From Silybum marianum (lineage: Eukaryota; Streptophyta; Magnoliopsida; Asterales; Asteraceae), in assembly GCA_036898165.1 (NCBI GenBank), contig CM072530.1, positions 3,915,001-3,979,000 of the forward strand: a stretch of 64,000 nucleotides of DNA. Direction: 5' to 3'. Below are positions 22,370 through 34,109 of this stretch, in pieces. The translations under genes and the position numbers were made by a program. The notes under the pieces are model-generated. The model had not been told where the DNA came from. It searched no databases and saw only the letters and a program-made list of their open reading frames with translations. How positions within the stretch are numbered: the stretch's first letter is position 1; each line of letters starts with the position of its first letter.

Positions 22370-22440
22370 TATATATATATATATAGGGGCGAGTTCAAAT
22401 GAAAATTCATCTTTTATTGTGTACGTGAGGACAAAGGAGG
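22370..22440. repeat. End fragment of the 28263-28498 palindromic family
   Basis: After a (TA)n tract, the sequence GAGTTCAAATGAAAATTCAT with GTGAGGACAAAGGAGGGCGC and GACACATGTCC matches the left arm at 28263-28330. The right arm is not recognisable, so the copy is truncated or decayed. Confidence 0.55.
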
Positions 22441-22989
22441 GCGCGACACATGTCCCCAGTCCAAGGGTTATTCATCCTGAATAGACATTGGTCATGTGTT
22501 ATTTATATTGAATGTTGTTTTATTCATATTGAATATTGTATGATTCATTATGAATAGTATATGAATTTCATCTTTATCATTCATACCGAATGTCCTTCGT
22601 TATTCAGACTTATCAGAATAATCATCTATTATGAACAATGAATTTTCCAAATTTACAAGAATCGGTGAGGAGCAATATCAAAGTATAAAACACATAACAG
22701 TGCAAATTTTACGATACTATGAATTTTTAACATGGGAAACCTTCAATACAAGAGAAAAAGATCAGGTCATCCAGATGAAATAATTAGCTCCACTTTAATC
22801 AAATTATGGTGTAAAAGAGTTCTTCATATGGACAGACCTATTCAAGGGTTTACGGTGGTACATGTCATCGTATTATTTCTCTGTCAAAAGGTTAAATTTT
22901 TTGCATTTATGAAAAGTGCAACCGTATAATTTTAGAAGGTGCCATCATATGATATTCAGAATGTAAAAAAGTTGCACTATACCTCGTAA

Positions 22990-23260
22990 TCAACTAAAAA
23001 CCCTGGAAAAAAAAACAACTCTTGAAATCAACAAAAATAATCCCTCAAAATTGATAAAAAAAACTTGAAAATCTTTCAAAATCAAACAAAAAACTTTAAA
23101 AATCATTCGAAACAGTGAAATTAGGCTAAAAACACATCGAACGATATTGAATGTTAGTAAAAACATGAAAACACGTCGATAAAAACCGTGCTTTTTATAA
23201 TTATTTTTTGTCTATATTATATGGTGGCACTGTATAAAAAAAATCTTGGGTCCGTCCTTG
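22990..23260 (+). repeat. Dispersed repeat, GGATCCGCC family relative
   Basis: Runs of CTTGAAATCAACAAAAATAA and similar units, ending near CTTGGGTCCGTCCTTGG, resemble 5400-5785. No ORF. Confidence 0.45.
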
Positions 23261-25182
23261 GTTCTTGATACATACACGAACTATACCAAGGCCTATCAGT
23301 CAAACTAGTAGCAAACCTTACTGTTTCGCTTCTCCCAATTGTCAAGTCTGATCAACTCTGACTCTTTTCTCTTTTCCCACGATATGTAGCTAATTGAACT
23401 GCAGGAAGTAGCAGTCAAAAAAGCCTATTTGATTTGAATCGTCATTCTTTTAGTTACTCTTGCTCTTTCTTTGTCCGGGATATGATCCCCCCAAAAATTA
23501 AACAGGTATGGAAGCTATAATTGTAAACCATGATTAAATTATAGGTCGCCGTTTCTTTCATTCCATCAAGAAAGGATGCACCTTTGGAGTCCGCTTCAAC
23601 TTCAAGCCCTCTATACCTTCTTAATAAACGTTGGTTCTTCGATCAAGTTTTTGATGACTTTCTAGTCATTCCAAAACAGAGTTTATTACTCATAAACAAT
23701 AACAAATTACTCGTCAATTGCACCAACAATTGAGGAAGGTAAGATGAAAAATACCAAAAACAGATTTTTTGTTCTAGACTTGTATATCATGCTTCAAACG
23801 TTGAAAGACAATCTTCACCATTGAAAAGAAGAGCCACATCTTACTAATATACTTTTAAAAAAATGGACTCAATCCGACATGATAATACGATGACAACTAT
23901 GTGAAAAAACGAGAATCTTTTCTTATTATTTTAACTTCTGTTTTGCTTACTTAATCCCTATTTAACTCTATTCTACTCTTTAACCCTAATATAACCCTCT
24001 CCAAGTTAGATGAGACCATATTCCCTGATATTTTTACTTTGCAGGTGGGATGTCTTAATGGAAATAATCTCTTTAACCCTTGATTTCATAAATTACGTGA
24101 TAAAACACGTCGATACTACATCTAATTAATTATTAGATTGGTTGGCTTCAGAAACAAATACAATTGATGCATGTTACAATATCATTAAAAAAGTCAACAT
24201 AAAGTAATTATAATGAAACAAAATATACGGTTGACAATGATTGAAAGGGAACGTTTTAGAGCAAATTTTCACCGGTTTGGTGTTTTATGGTTTTCAATTT
24301 AATCAATTTGTGTTTTTTTATATAATCTAAAACCAAAATATGAATTTAATTCACATTTATTTTCCAAAACTAGTCTTCGATTTTGTTGAAGACATTCTGC
24401 TCCTGGATCAATACAAATAATTATAAGAGTTTTACAAGTAAAAATCAATTCATATCTTTTTCTATATCCGAAATGTTAGCTACATATCGGATTTACCAGT
24501 TATGTGCTCTATCGGATAAGCTATGAATTGGTAAAACTGAAACCCTTTATCTGATAGAAGAATTTATTGGATTAGGATCCAATTAGAGTCTGACAACCAA
24601 CAATATAGCTACAAATCTGATCGGTGATATATCCGAAACCTAAATATTGGTTATGGAGGATGTTGGTGTCGAGTGTCAACGATGAACCTCAATATTGGTT
24701 GTGGAGGACCTTTGATTCCTTGGAGTTGCATTATAGGGAGGTCACAAGCCGGCAGAAGCTTTACTCGGAAAAAACAACGGCAATAAAGAACATAGGGTTA
24801 ATCCCAATTTTTTTTTACCTTAATCTGTTAATTTTTTTATTCAAATCAAATTATGTAAAAATGAAATAATTTCTTTTGATATTATGTGAAATTTTAATTA
24901 TTAAAATTAAGAAATACGTGACATGGCATAATTATCGACGCGATGTCATTTTTTCAGACTTAATCTTAAATATGACATCGGATATTAGTTGGCGTTTACT
25001 TAAGCCATGTCATTATTAGTAAGTCATTGGGTCAACGAGACCCTTAAATAAATGAAAAGTTTCTTTCAAACCCTTAAATGTTAATTTTTCAAAGTCTGTT
25101 TCCCAAAGTAGGAATCAATACAAAGTTGGTTCCAGTTTGATGCAGTTTTCCCAAAAAATTAATATTATAGTAAATGGTTGAG
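23261..25182. other. Intergenic, no supported gene
   Basis: The stretch 23280-24100 is slightly less AT-rich and may be worn LTR-type sequence, but I see no matching second copy or primer-binding site. An 81-codon frame at 24624-24869 contains two copies of AATATTGGTT with GTGGAGGA and no recognisable domain. Confidence 0.25.
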
Positions 25183-25400
25183 TTCCGGTGAGAAGGAGAG
25201 TTAAGGCAAGAAACGTAAGAAGGGATCTCCACCCTTGGATGCACATTAGGATGAGATGCACCGAGATGAGGTGCATTGAGATGCACCAGATCAACTCTCT
25301 TATGAAGCACAATTTATGAATGAGTATGAGACTAAAAGTGATCAAAAGTTCATCATATATTTTTTTACGCTTCTCACCTTAACTCTCCTTGTAACACGAT
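25183..25400. mobile_element. MITE with GAGAGTTAAGG inverted ends, copy 1
   Basis: The left arm GTGAGAAGGAGAGTTAAGGC and the right arm CTTCTCACCTTAACTCTCC are inverse. The middle has ATGCACCGAGATGAGGTGCA-type repeats. A second copy lies at 51330-51542. Confidence 0.7.
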
Positions 25401-25532
25401 CACATGTCTTATGGTAAAAAGGAAGGTATCTGTGGTACAAATGAAAATAAAGCTAAATTGAGGGGCTGAAATGAAATTTAATCGTAGTTAGCGGATAACT
25501 GCAACAGATGCGAATGATCTAGTTGCCAAAAA

Positions 25533-27359
25533 ATGAGTTCACCGCGGCGACCGCAGGCGCGTGCGCGCGTGAAATCCTCGCCGGAGATGAATCAATCGGA
25601 TGTGCAATCGGAAAGCTTGGAAGTCTCGCTTCTACGGCTCGTCAATGATCATCAGAATACAGATATCCGACTCCGAGAAGACACAGGTAAATGGAATTTG
25701 TTTCGTTTTATTCTTTCAGGAAGTGTCGTTTTGGGGAATTCGGTTTTTAGTTGTTTAATTTGAAAATTACACAGAGAAATCGAAGAAAGAGGCGATCAAG
25801 AGCGCTTCTCGTGTGTCGGATCTGTTAGTGGAGGCTGTTAATGGAGGTGTTGAAGAGTGTTTCGTGAACGAGAAGCGAATAGAAGTCGAAATTAGAGCAT
25901 TGAAGGCTACTATTCTGCGATTTGCAAAGCAGACCGATCAATGGCTTGCTTCTACTCATGCTATTAACAATGCTATCAAGGTTCACTTTCCTTTTCGTCT
26001 ATTTTACCCTCGATGATGAATCATTACTGATGTGAATTAGAAATCGTAGAAGATAACACTTTCTATGAGTTTTGGCACTTGTGTTTACTTGATTAGTTAT
26101 AATTGAAATTAAGATCAAGTTTCAAATGTGTGGTAGTAAGTTTTACAGAAAAAACCCTAAAGTTTAGCAAGGCAAATTCCTTTCTGCACTGAATTGGCAA
26201 CTTCAAGACTGGAAAAATGCCTAACCTAAGATTATGCATCAATTTTTGCTTTAATGAGAAACTTTATGTAGATGTTAGTTTTCAGCATTATGACTACTTA
26301 AGGATAATTTTGATGGAGAGTAGGAATTCTGCAATTTGTGAAGGAAGTCTAGGGGTGGTCTGGATTTAAAGAATCATGAATTGAGTTGCATTCCAATCTC
26401 CAATGTATATGTTCAATCGTTCAAACTTTGAAGATCATAGGATTCATTCTTATGAACAATTCTTTTAATCAAGGCACCTGATCTTTATGATACACTTCCT
26501 TTTTTTAATGTAGACTGCTAATTAATTGAATGTATATTTAAGAAATGCTGTTGAACACTGCTTATGAAGAATTTACCCCACTTCAAAGCTTTCTTGAAAA
26601 ACTATGTAGTATATAGTTCACTTTTCATTGTATAATTACACTCCTACGTTGATCATGATTTAATCAGTTAAGAACTAAACTATATATATATATATATCCA
26701 TATGGTCAATTGTTTAACCTGTAAAGAGGGCTGGACTAATTTTTCACTAAGGAAAGCTTTCTGGGAAAGAACCCTTTTGAATTTTGCATTCTTCTCCTAC
26801 AGATACAGTAAGCTTAATGGCTTATTCTGTGAACCAAGTCGATTATAAATATTTTTAGAACACAAAGTCTTGTAATCGTATGTAGCCTATCCAGTCCTAG
26901 AGAACGTTCGATTGTAACACGAGGTTGCAAGTTGGCTTTAAAACTGGCCATATGAAATTAAGAGCAATAATAGATATGCTACTTGAACTAAAAACTAACA
27001 TAACTTGAAGATAAGATTTTAAATATTCTTATGTATTATACTGGTTCAAATGGTAGGGTTGAAATCAAAAGCTATGCTACAAGCACAACGGTTTCTTTAC
27101 TTTCTCCTCTTTGTTTTTCATCTACCTACATCCCCCCCCCCCTTCTCTCACCCCCCCCCCCCCGAAAAAAAACCAGGGGGGCGGGTGCCGATAAACCAAT
27201 GGTTGTTTCTTTGTGTCTTGAAAATGGAAATAACCTCTATTGATCATGAATTTCTACTTGCTTGCACAGGAAATAGGAGACTTTGAGAACTGGATGAAGA
27301 CGATGGAATTAGATTGTAAAAGCATTACTGCAGCTATTTCCAACATTCACCAGTCCTGA
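25533..27359 (+). CDS. BLOS1: BLOC-1 subunit 1 (BLOS1 / GCN5L1 homologue)
   Basis: Small coiled-coil subunit of the BLOC-1 complex; the known plant homologue acts in endosome-to-vacuole sorting. Exons 25533-25686, 25775-25980 and 27270-27359 encode 149 residues. Introns of 88 and 1289 bp have GT/AG ends. Exon 1 supplies a variable basic N-terminus and LEVSLLRLVNDHQ. Exon 2 gives EKSKKEAIKSASRVSDLLVE and then VNGGVEECFVNEKRIEVEIR, followed by a run ending KQTDQWLASTHAINNAIK. Exon 3 gives EIGDFENWMKTMELDCKSIT and ends NIHQS. From memory these match Arabidopsis BLOS1 along the whole domain. Length is normal for the family. The start is the first in-frame ATG. A CAG at 28007 could be the acceptor of a 3'-UTR intron; I am not sure. 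Confidence 0.93.
27132..27163 (+). repeat. Poly(C) tracts in BLOS1 intron 2
   Basis: Runs of 11 C (27132-27142) and 13 C (27151-27163) lie 8 bases apart, followed by A8 and G-rich sequence. They could form i-motif/G-quadruplex structure, or be error-prone in assembly. Confidence 0.7.
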
Positions 27360-27747
27360 TCAAATGGTAAACTTATGCTACTTGCCAGATGATTAATTAG
27401 GTTCTGTTGGTTTAGCTCATTTCCTTTCATTTATTATCTCATTACGGGTGTTATCTGCTTTTATCTTCACATCATCAAAAGAAGCCATGAAATGAAAAAG
27501 ATACAACTGAATCAACTGACATCTTTTCCAGTGCTTGTAGTTGGACCAAAACCTGCTTTAATACTACCAGATACCTACACTTTTTGTCACGTTGGAAGAA
27601 TATGAAATTTCAAATAGCACACTTCAGGTTCAGGCCCATGCCTGATGCCACATCTAACATAAAGCTGGACCTTCATTTTAACAAAATGATGCATGATTTA
27701 CAGACTGACTGGTTAGAGGTATTAATCAGTAATTGATGATAAAAGAA

Positions 27748-27897
27748 ACTGTTTGGTTTTATATAATATAATGAGTTCATTCCCCCATAAGCCTAAATTT
27801 TATTCCAGGTTAATCTCGGGGACTGAAAATTCATTACTATTTGCATTCCCTTACTTTCTCATTTTCATTACTCCAACATGAACCAAACAACCCCTTA
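27748..27897. mobile_element. MITE with GTTTGGTT ends, truncated copy
   Basis: Starts ACTGTTTGGTTTTATATAA and ends AACATGAACCAAACAACCCC, an inverse. The internal TATAATATAATGAGTTCATT matches 51803-52036 and 40099-40309. It lies just downstream of BLOS1. Confidence 0.55.
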
Positions 27898-28214
27898 GTC
27901 TTTCTTCTTCTTTTCAAAAATCGTTGGTTCAATCACTTCAATTTTTTCCCAAAACTTTTTTTTGCAAGCTGATGGTCTTCATGGAAACAACTGCTCTACT
28001 TTTTCAGGTAGGATGACATGTTTGCGTACAATCCCAGTGGGATATGTTGAGTTAGTTTGGTTTGTAAATGATGCATGATTTGGACACAACATCACTTAGC
28101 ATACTCGCAATACGTTTTTCATGCTGTAATATAGGTATATGATTCTTGTCTTTGTTGCTAAGTGTATAAGTAGTCAGATCTATGCCTCTCTGAATTTAGA
28201 TGACTAATTTCAGG

Positions 28215-28226
28215 AGTTTATATATT

Positions 28227-28263
<37 letters not shown>

Positions 28264-28538
28264 GAAAGTTCAAATGCGAACTCAAATTTGGTTGTGAACA
28301 TGAGGACAAAGGAGAGCTCGACACGTGTCCCATTCAGTCTGAATAAATAATGAAGGGTGAAGTTCTTACATTATTCGGTATGAATAACACGCGTTCAGAG
28401 TGAATAATACAACATTCGGTCTGAATGCGACACGTGTCGCGCTCTTCTTTGTTCTCACGTTTACAATCAAATTTGAGTTTGCATTTGAACCTGACCCTAT
28501 ATATATATACATATATATACACACACACACACACACAT
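28215..28538. repeat. Microsatellites flanking a palindromic element
   Basis: A (TA)n tract followed by (GA)n at 28215-28262 lies to the left, and (TA)n with (CA)n at 28499-28538 to the right. Confidence 0.85.
28263..28498. mobile_element. Palindromic MITE with about 67-bp inverted arms
   Basis: The left arm (28263-28330) starts GGAAAGTTCAAATGCGAACT and runs through ATGAGGACAAAGGAGAGC to CGACACGTGTC. The right arm (28432-28498) is its near-complete inverse. The centre has repeats of CATTCGGTCTGAATG. Frames of 92 and 66 codons on the two strands exist only because of the palindrome. Confidence 0.8.
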
Positions 28539-28598
28539 TCAGGAGAGAGATTATTTGTGCCAGCAGCAGTAGTTATTACTTTGAAATGATGAATTGTT

Positions 28599-28867
28599 AG
28601 GTCCTTTACCAAACGCTTACCTGGTGACCGCTTACCGGGCCATTTCCTTATCGGATGAACATGGAAAGGACCAAAAACCTTACCCGGTAAGAGCTATGGC
28701 AAGGACTGAGAGTCTTATCGGTAAGCGAGGGTGATGACTCTTACCCGGTTAGCATATACCTGGATTGTTGCATTTGATGTCGTTTTGAGGGACTAGAATA
28801 TTACCCGGTAAGAAAAGTGAAAGTGTCAAGACTCTTACCAGGTAAGCATTTGGGTAAATGGCCCTTA
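28599..28867. mobile_element. MITE with TTACCNGGTAAG palindromes, copy 1
   Basis: Ends are AGGTCCTTTACCAAACGCTT and, inverted from the right, AAGGGCCATTTACCCAAATG. Inside, CTTACCCGGTAAG-type palindromes recur at about 28680, 28740, 28800 and 28840. A second copy is at 37559-37829 and a worn one at 31880-32030. Confidence 0.6.
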
Positions 28868-29033
28868 AGATCTGATGTTTGGATGAGAGAATATAGAATC
28901 TAGGAAAATAGTCCATGCAAATAACCAACATGAAGTCCTGCTGCTTTAACCTCCCGGGTAAGGGGGTGAGCATATCCTTGCAGAATCAGTGAGAGGTATG
29001 GGTTCAAGGGGTCGGTTGTGTCTTGCATTTAAC

Positions 29034-29310
29034 CATCTGTTTGTTACCAGGTTAATGGGCTTAATGATACTCACAGCTTATTCGGTGATTGTTTGGTAGT
29101 TTGGTAGTGGCTTAATTTTATTGAAAGTGACTTACTGAATAAGCTTTTAGGCGTTAAGCAGAAAACCTAGTTTTTTTTCCTTCCAAACATGCCCCTCCCA
29201 ATTAAAAACAAATTCTCTCATCTATGAAAAAAAAACCTTTAGAAAAAGCATTATCAATCTAACAACTTTTATCCATACAAGATTTAATGGAAACCCACCA
29301 AACAACCCAT
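29034..29310. mobile_element. MITE, 'TGTTTGTTAGC' family
   Basis: The block order is the same as 57446-57755: CTGTTTGTTACC, GGCTTAATG, GTGACTTACTGAATAAGC, CATCTATGAAAAAAAAACC, ACAAGATTTAATGGAAACCC. Approximate ends. Confidence 0.6.
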
Positions 29311-29801
29311 TACTTGGTTTGCATTTTATTTTTTAATATCTTTTTATTCTAAAAACAATTTCAGAATTGTGTGCTTGTAGATGAACCTAATACAAGATAG
29401 AATGACAATTTACGAGCAACAATGCAAGAAGAGAATATGATTTTTGTGGGTTTTCCACCAAACCAACAGTTTATGGTGAAAATATAGCGATTTGTAAGGT
29501 TTTAAAAAGATGAATATGAATTACGTTAAAGTGAATCCACCAACGAGACATATGGGGTCTATCCGTCAATCAACCATGTGTTAGACGCATGGATTTCTCC
29601 AAATATATCCACCAAATTTCCTCAAAATTGGCTAAATTTTGATTTTTTAAGATATTTTGACTTTTTTACTGATTTGATCCACTAACCAACAAAACATGGT
29701 TGTTTGTTTAAAACCCTTAAAAAGTGGTTATTTTTTCAAATTTCTAGACATAAATTACTAGTTTGGTGGAAAATCCTAATTTTAGTGGATCTGGACTCGT
29801 A

Positions 29802-29901
29802 GATCCGTTGATCAATACGAATCTTGAGAGTGGATGAATGATAACAACTACGATTCCGTTGATCAATACGAATCTTGAGAGTGGATGAATGATCACAATT
29901 G
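29802..29901. repeat. Two-copy 50-bp tandem repeat
   Basis: GATCCGTTGATCAATACGAA at 29802 and GATTCCGTTGATCAATACG at 29852 start two nearly identical 50-bp units ending GTGGATGAATGAT. The second ends near 29901. Confidence 0.9.
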
Positions 29902-29999
29902 TTGTTATCGTGTAAGATATTCGGGTTCAAGCCTTTTGATACTAGCATATTTTGTTATAATTTATATTAATTTTTTTATAACAGATAATTTTACTTGGT

Positions 30000-32167
30000 T
30001 CAAATATTAGATTATAAGTGACAGTGTTTTTAAGACATTATGAACTTATTTCACCAAATTCCAAACATTATGATTAAAAGAACAGGTAATTATGGAGTTA
30101 ATACCAAATCAATCTTAATTTACAAAACTTATATAATTAGGTATGAATGATAACCGAGTGAATTAAGGAATATGAATAATTTCTTTGTCTAATCTTGTCT
30201 TCCATAATGTCTATATTAATGCATACACTCATTCACTCGTTTAGTGTAAGAGAAAAATTTAGGCATCTGAAACATATATACTCGATTGATTTTGAAAAGG
30301 TGCTCTCAAGTATTTTTTTAAACCAAATTTATAACAGATACCAAGCATCGGGAGATAGTTTAGATTCTTATATTAAATCGTAAGATACAATAGGTTGTAG
30401 GTTCGGTACTTACATCTAGCAAATACTTGATTTTTGATCTTTTAAATTTGACCTCCCGGATCTACATATGTTATTAACGAAGATACAAATATAAGGATCA
30501 AATTCACAACCTCTTATATGTTTTTTTCCCTTTAATTTACTTAACTTAGTAAACCTTTAGCCATTGTTAAGTATGAACCAACTTTATACATTACCAACGA
30601 TTTGAGAACATATGAGCCAACCTTCAATAACATCATATCAAACAGGTATTTGCATATTCATTTATATGTTCCTTTGAAAAACAAAGATTCTTAAGGTTGC
30701 ATAAGTCAAACCAATCAAACCGAGACTAATTGAGGTCGTTAAGTGATCGATTCTAATCAAACAAATTGTATTGATAACTTCATATTTTTGTTACTTCTTT
30801 TTCAAACTGAAATAATTTTGAAGGACAAATGCAATATACACAAAATAAATTAGAAGTCTAGAAACTAAATTAAACATCGAGGGTATGGCTATTTTCGTAA
30901 TTACCAGAAAATAAACTTTTTATCATCGTAACACTATCCTTACCCCTTCTACATAGCCCATTTACGCACTTATTGCCACCCCTACTCCTTAATTATCATT
31001 TATTCTGTTATGTTTGTACAACAAATCAATGTTTCGATAAAAATAATTTCATAATGATTTCTGTAAGTATTTAGAATTTTGTAAAATTACCATTTATATA
31101 TTATTCTAAAACAAAAAAGAAATTCTATTTCATAAACAATAAAATTATAAATTTATATATTTAGAATTTTGCAAAATTACCATTTATATATTACCAAAAA
31201 AATCTATTTCATAAACAATAAAATTATAAATTGGTTATATATTTAATTTTTTAAAAAATAGCTTTTTTTTGGGCGGGGATACTGATATCCAAAATACTTC
31301 ATTTTCACTATTGTTTATTTGGATTATTATGTTAAATGTCATTGGATCACGAGCCTCTTCACTATTCAAATTTAAACTCATTTATGTGAAAATTCAGTCA
31401 ATTTAAATTGTATTTTGTATTTTTGTTCATAATAGGTTAAACAGTAATATTAAAAGAAAACAGTTCAAATAGGTTAAATGGTTCAAAGTTGCACAGAGTA
31501 TACTTAAATGTTTACATTTTATCCATGCTATTTTTTTTTACTATTTATGAAATTAAAAGCGAAAAAAGTGTTGATGAGTCAACTAACATTCTTTTACGTA
31601 AGTGACAACGTAACTTAAATATCTGTATTTTACATATTTCCATACCATATTCTATAAATTCTGAAATGATGTCAATTTCGAGTATTGATTTCGATTTTGA
31701 CAAACAATTTTGATGTCAGTCGACATTATTGATACCACATTTGTAATGAGAGAGGTTTGGATCAAAGTATATAACATGGTTGAGTAACGAATTAGATACA
31801 AAGAATATCAACTAATTTTTGGTCAAATTTCTAATTTGCTTATTAGGTTCAAGAATTATCAACGAAATATATGAACTTAATAAGCGTTAAAAACCTAGTA
31901 AGAGTCTTTTCTCTCAATTACCGAGTAAGACTTTTTGGTTCTCGTTGTACAACTTATCAGATAAGATTCACTGACTTTAGGATGCTCACTCGATAAAGTG
32001 ATTGATACCTAGCAAACATTTTATGATGATTCCTTAGTTAATGTTCACAAAGTATAAAAATTTAGGTTGGAGGACTAAAAGCAGAAAAATAAAGGTAAAC
32101 GATAAAACAAGCAAATTGGTAAACATTACAGAGATCATTTTTGTAATTACTAATTAGCACAAAAAGT
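30000..32167. other. Intergenic, AT-rich, no gene seen
   Basis: Holds a diverged tandem duplication at 31066-31240 (units starting TATTTAGAATTTTG) and a worn copy of the TTACCNGGTAAG repeat at 31880-32030. No coding frame. Confidence 0.4.
31066..31240. repeat. Diverged two-copy tandem repeat
   Basis: Two units each contain AAATTACCATTTATATATTA and later TCATAAACAATAAAATTATA. The second unit is shorter by internal loss. Confidence 0.75.
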
Positions 32168-32583
32168 AGAGTAAACTACAATTTGGTTCATGTGATTTGT
32201 CGAAAATCACACTTTTTGTTTTTGCAGTTTCAAAATTACAAGATGATCATTATGATTTGCAAAAAAAAAATGTCTGGTCCCTCCCTCTAAAAACTGTTAA
32301 AAAATTCCGTTAAATTAGGGTTATTTTATTATTTCATCATTTTTCTGTCTTTTATCTAATTAAAGATCTTATAACTTTGGTTTTTCTGGTTTTTTGATCA
32401 GGTAAAAGACAAAAAATAATAAAAATACGAAAATGTTCCTTATTTAACGAAATATTTAAGGACCTGGAGAACCAAATCCGAACATCTTTTACAAACCGCG
32501 ATACCTATATTGTAATTTCAAAACTACAAAGACAAAAAATGTTATTTTTATTAAACCATAGGGACCAAATTTGTAAGTTTACC
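32168..32583. mobile_element. TIR element 'AGTAAACTACAATTTGG', third copy
   Basis: Left end GAGTAAACTACAATTTGG; right end CCAAATTTGTAAGTTTAC is inverse. The body contains CCCTCCCTCTAAAAACTG and CCGTTAAATTAGGG, in the same order as the other copies. It lies about 170 bp upstream of the gene at 32754. Confidence 0.7.
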
Positions 32584-32699
32584 CCATAACCGTATAAAGG
32601 ACAAGCTCGTAATTCGCTTAGCATCTAATTTTCCAAGAAAAACATCATCTCCTCTGACAATAAAGGGTAGATTAGTCATTTCACAACTCCAGCAGTTTT

Positions 32700-32720
32700 C
32701 CGATTTATACTATAGAATAG
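32700..32720 (+). promoter_or_regulatory. Possible TATA region of the 32754 gene
   Basis: TTTATACTATAGAATAG about 50 bp before the start codon is TATA-like. No other promoter motif stands out. Confidence 0.4.
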
Positions 32721-32753
32721 AAAGGAAGATCTGAATATGGTGGAGAAAGAAAA

Positions 32754-33371
32754 ATGCTAGATCCAGCAATGGAATTACTTCCGCCACTCTCATCTCCTAC
32801 AATATCTTCAATCTCCTCCTCCGATCTCGACACTGAGTCAACTGGGTCCTTCTTCCATGACCGTAGCACAAGCTTAGGCACTCTAATGGGCGTCGCAACC
32901 ACCTTTCCCACCATCACATTCAGAGTTCCTTCCCAACGTCGCGACGGAACGCCCACCGTCACTCTCCGATCTTCACCGTCAAATAACGATCCTTCCGCCG
33001 GATTCGGCGGCCGGAGAAGGAGGAACAGTGCGGCGGATTTGGTGTCTGAACGGCGGCGGAAGAGGTTGAGGAGGAGGAGGTGGTGGTGGTTGTGTAGTGG
33101 TGACGATTTGAAACCGTCGTCGCTTGGGGAGTTTCTGGAGGTCGAACGGAGGTTTGGGGAAGAAGCATTGTTTGATGGTGAAGGTGTGATGAATATGGAG
33201 GTGGATGATCGTCATAGGGATAATAATGAAGGTATGTTATTTGCTGATGGTAGGGTTTTACCGCCACCACCACCACCGCCGTCGTCAGACGTTGACGACG
33301 GAACGACCTCTGTTTGTTCTATTTGTAGGTTTTCAGTTTCGCTGGCCGGAATCTGCAGCGGCGGTGCTTGA
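32754..33371 (+). CDS. Plant-specific uncharacterised protein (At3g17950-type family)
   Basis: Single-exon gene of 205 residues. The N-terminus has SSDLDTESTGSFFHDRSTSL followed by GTLMG, a block I recognise from a family of unknown function in Arabidopsis (At3g17950 and relatives). A very basic stretch (RRRRN at about 86-90, RRRKRLRRRR at about 99-108) precedes WWWLCSG and could act as a nuclear signal. Next come SLGEFLEVERRFG, an acidic segment, FADGRVLPPPPPPP, and the C-terminal FSVSLAGICSGG, all typical of that family. A second in-frame Met (32769, MELLPP) could be the true start. GC content is much higher than the surroundings, as in a coding exon. The function is not known; I assign none. 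Confidence 0.8.
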   Translation: MLDPAMELLPPLSSPTISSISSSDLDTESTGSFFHDRSTSLGTLMGVATTFPTITFRVPSQRRDGTPTVTLRSSPSNNDPSAGFGGRRRRNSAADLVSERRRKRLRRRRWWWLCSGDDLKPSSLGEFLEVERRFGEEALFDGEGVMNMEVDDRHRDNNEGMLFADGRVLPPPPPPPSSDVDDGTTSVCSICRFSVSLAGICSGGA

Positions 33372-33488
33372 TAATGTAGATTTTTAGTAGATTTTGTTGG
33401 TCAAAGGTGGGTGCCATTTTCGTCCCCAATGTATGTATGTATAATTATGAATGTAGGATTATTTGACATTGTAGCCTCTGATTCAATC

Positions 33489-33494
33489 AATAAA
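33489..33494 (+). terminator. Candidate polyadenylation signal
   Basis: AATAAA about 120 bp after the stop codon of the 32754 gene, in AT-rich sequence. Consistent with its 3' end. Confidence 0.45.
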
Positions 33495-33811
33495 ATGACT
33501 GATTGCTGATTAGAACATCTCCAACAATCAGACAGGTTCACAATCACTGATTCATTGCCATTTCCAACGAGTATGTTCTTTATGATTTCTCTTAGAATTG
33601 GGGAAGATTTTAGGGTTTTCATTTCATATTTCATAAGGATAGTTTGATAATTTACCAATTTTGTATCCTTTTTTTGTTACTGTTTCACATATTTGAGAAT
33701 GTGGTAGGCATGTGAAAGAATTAAGGAACATTTTAGGGTTTTAATTTGATACTGAGTAGTTTAATAATTTACCAATTTTGTCTTGTGTCTTAATCCATTG
33801 TCATTGTCTCG

Positions 33812-34105
33812 GGTTTGGCTGATTGGTTGGTTTTCTATTAAGTCCTGTATGGATATAGTTGTTTATGTAGATTAATCTGTCTGTATAGATTTTGAAGGTT
33901 TTTGTTTGATGAAAGGAGCTTGTTCATTAATTGGGAGGGGCAGGTTTAGATTTTTTTGGCTTTATGCATAAAGCTCTCCATAGAAGTTTACTGAATAAGC
34001 CACTTTCTATATCATTAAACCGCTACTAAATAGTCATATATATAGCTGATTGAATAAGCTTCGAGTCCCATTAAGCTTATTAAGTTGCTAACAAACATGC
34101 CCTCA
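33812..34105. mobile_element. MITE, 'TGTTTGTTAGC' family, reverse copy
   Basis: Reads as the inverse of 57446-57755: TTTTCTATTAAGTCCTGTAT, GGAGGGGCAGG, TTTATGCATAAAGCTC, CACTTTCTATATCATTAAACC, TTGCTAACAAACATGCCCTC. Confidence 0.65.
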
Positions 34106-34109
34106 GTCT

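Noticed and set aside
23500..24100. LTR of a Copia-type retrotransposon
   Set aside because: No second LTR, primer-binding site or polypurine tract seen; left unresolved.
28334..28612. Opposite-strand ORFs of 92 and 66 codons
   Set aside because: They span a palindromic MITE and CA/TA microsatellites.
32959..33276. Minus-strand His/Pro/Thr-rich ORFs
   Set aside because: Shadows of the 32754-33371 gene; composition reflects its Arg- and Glu-rich codons read backwards.
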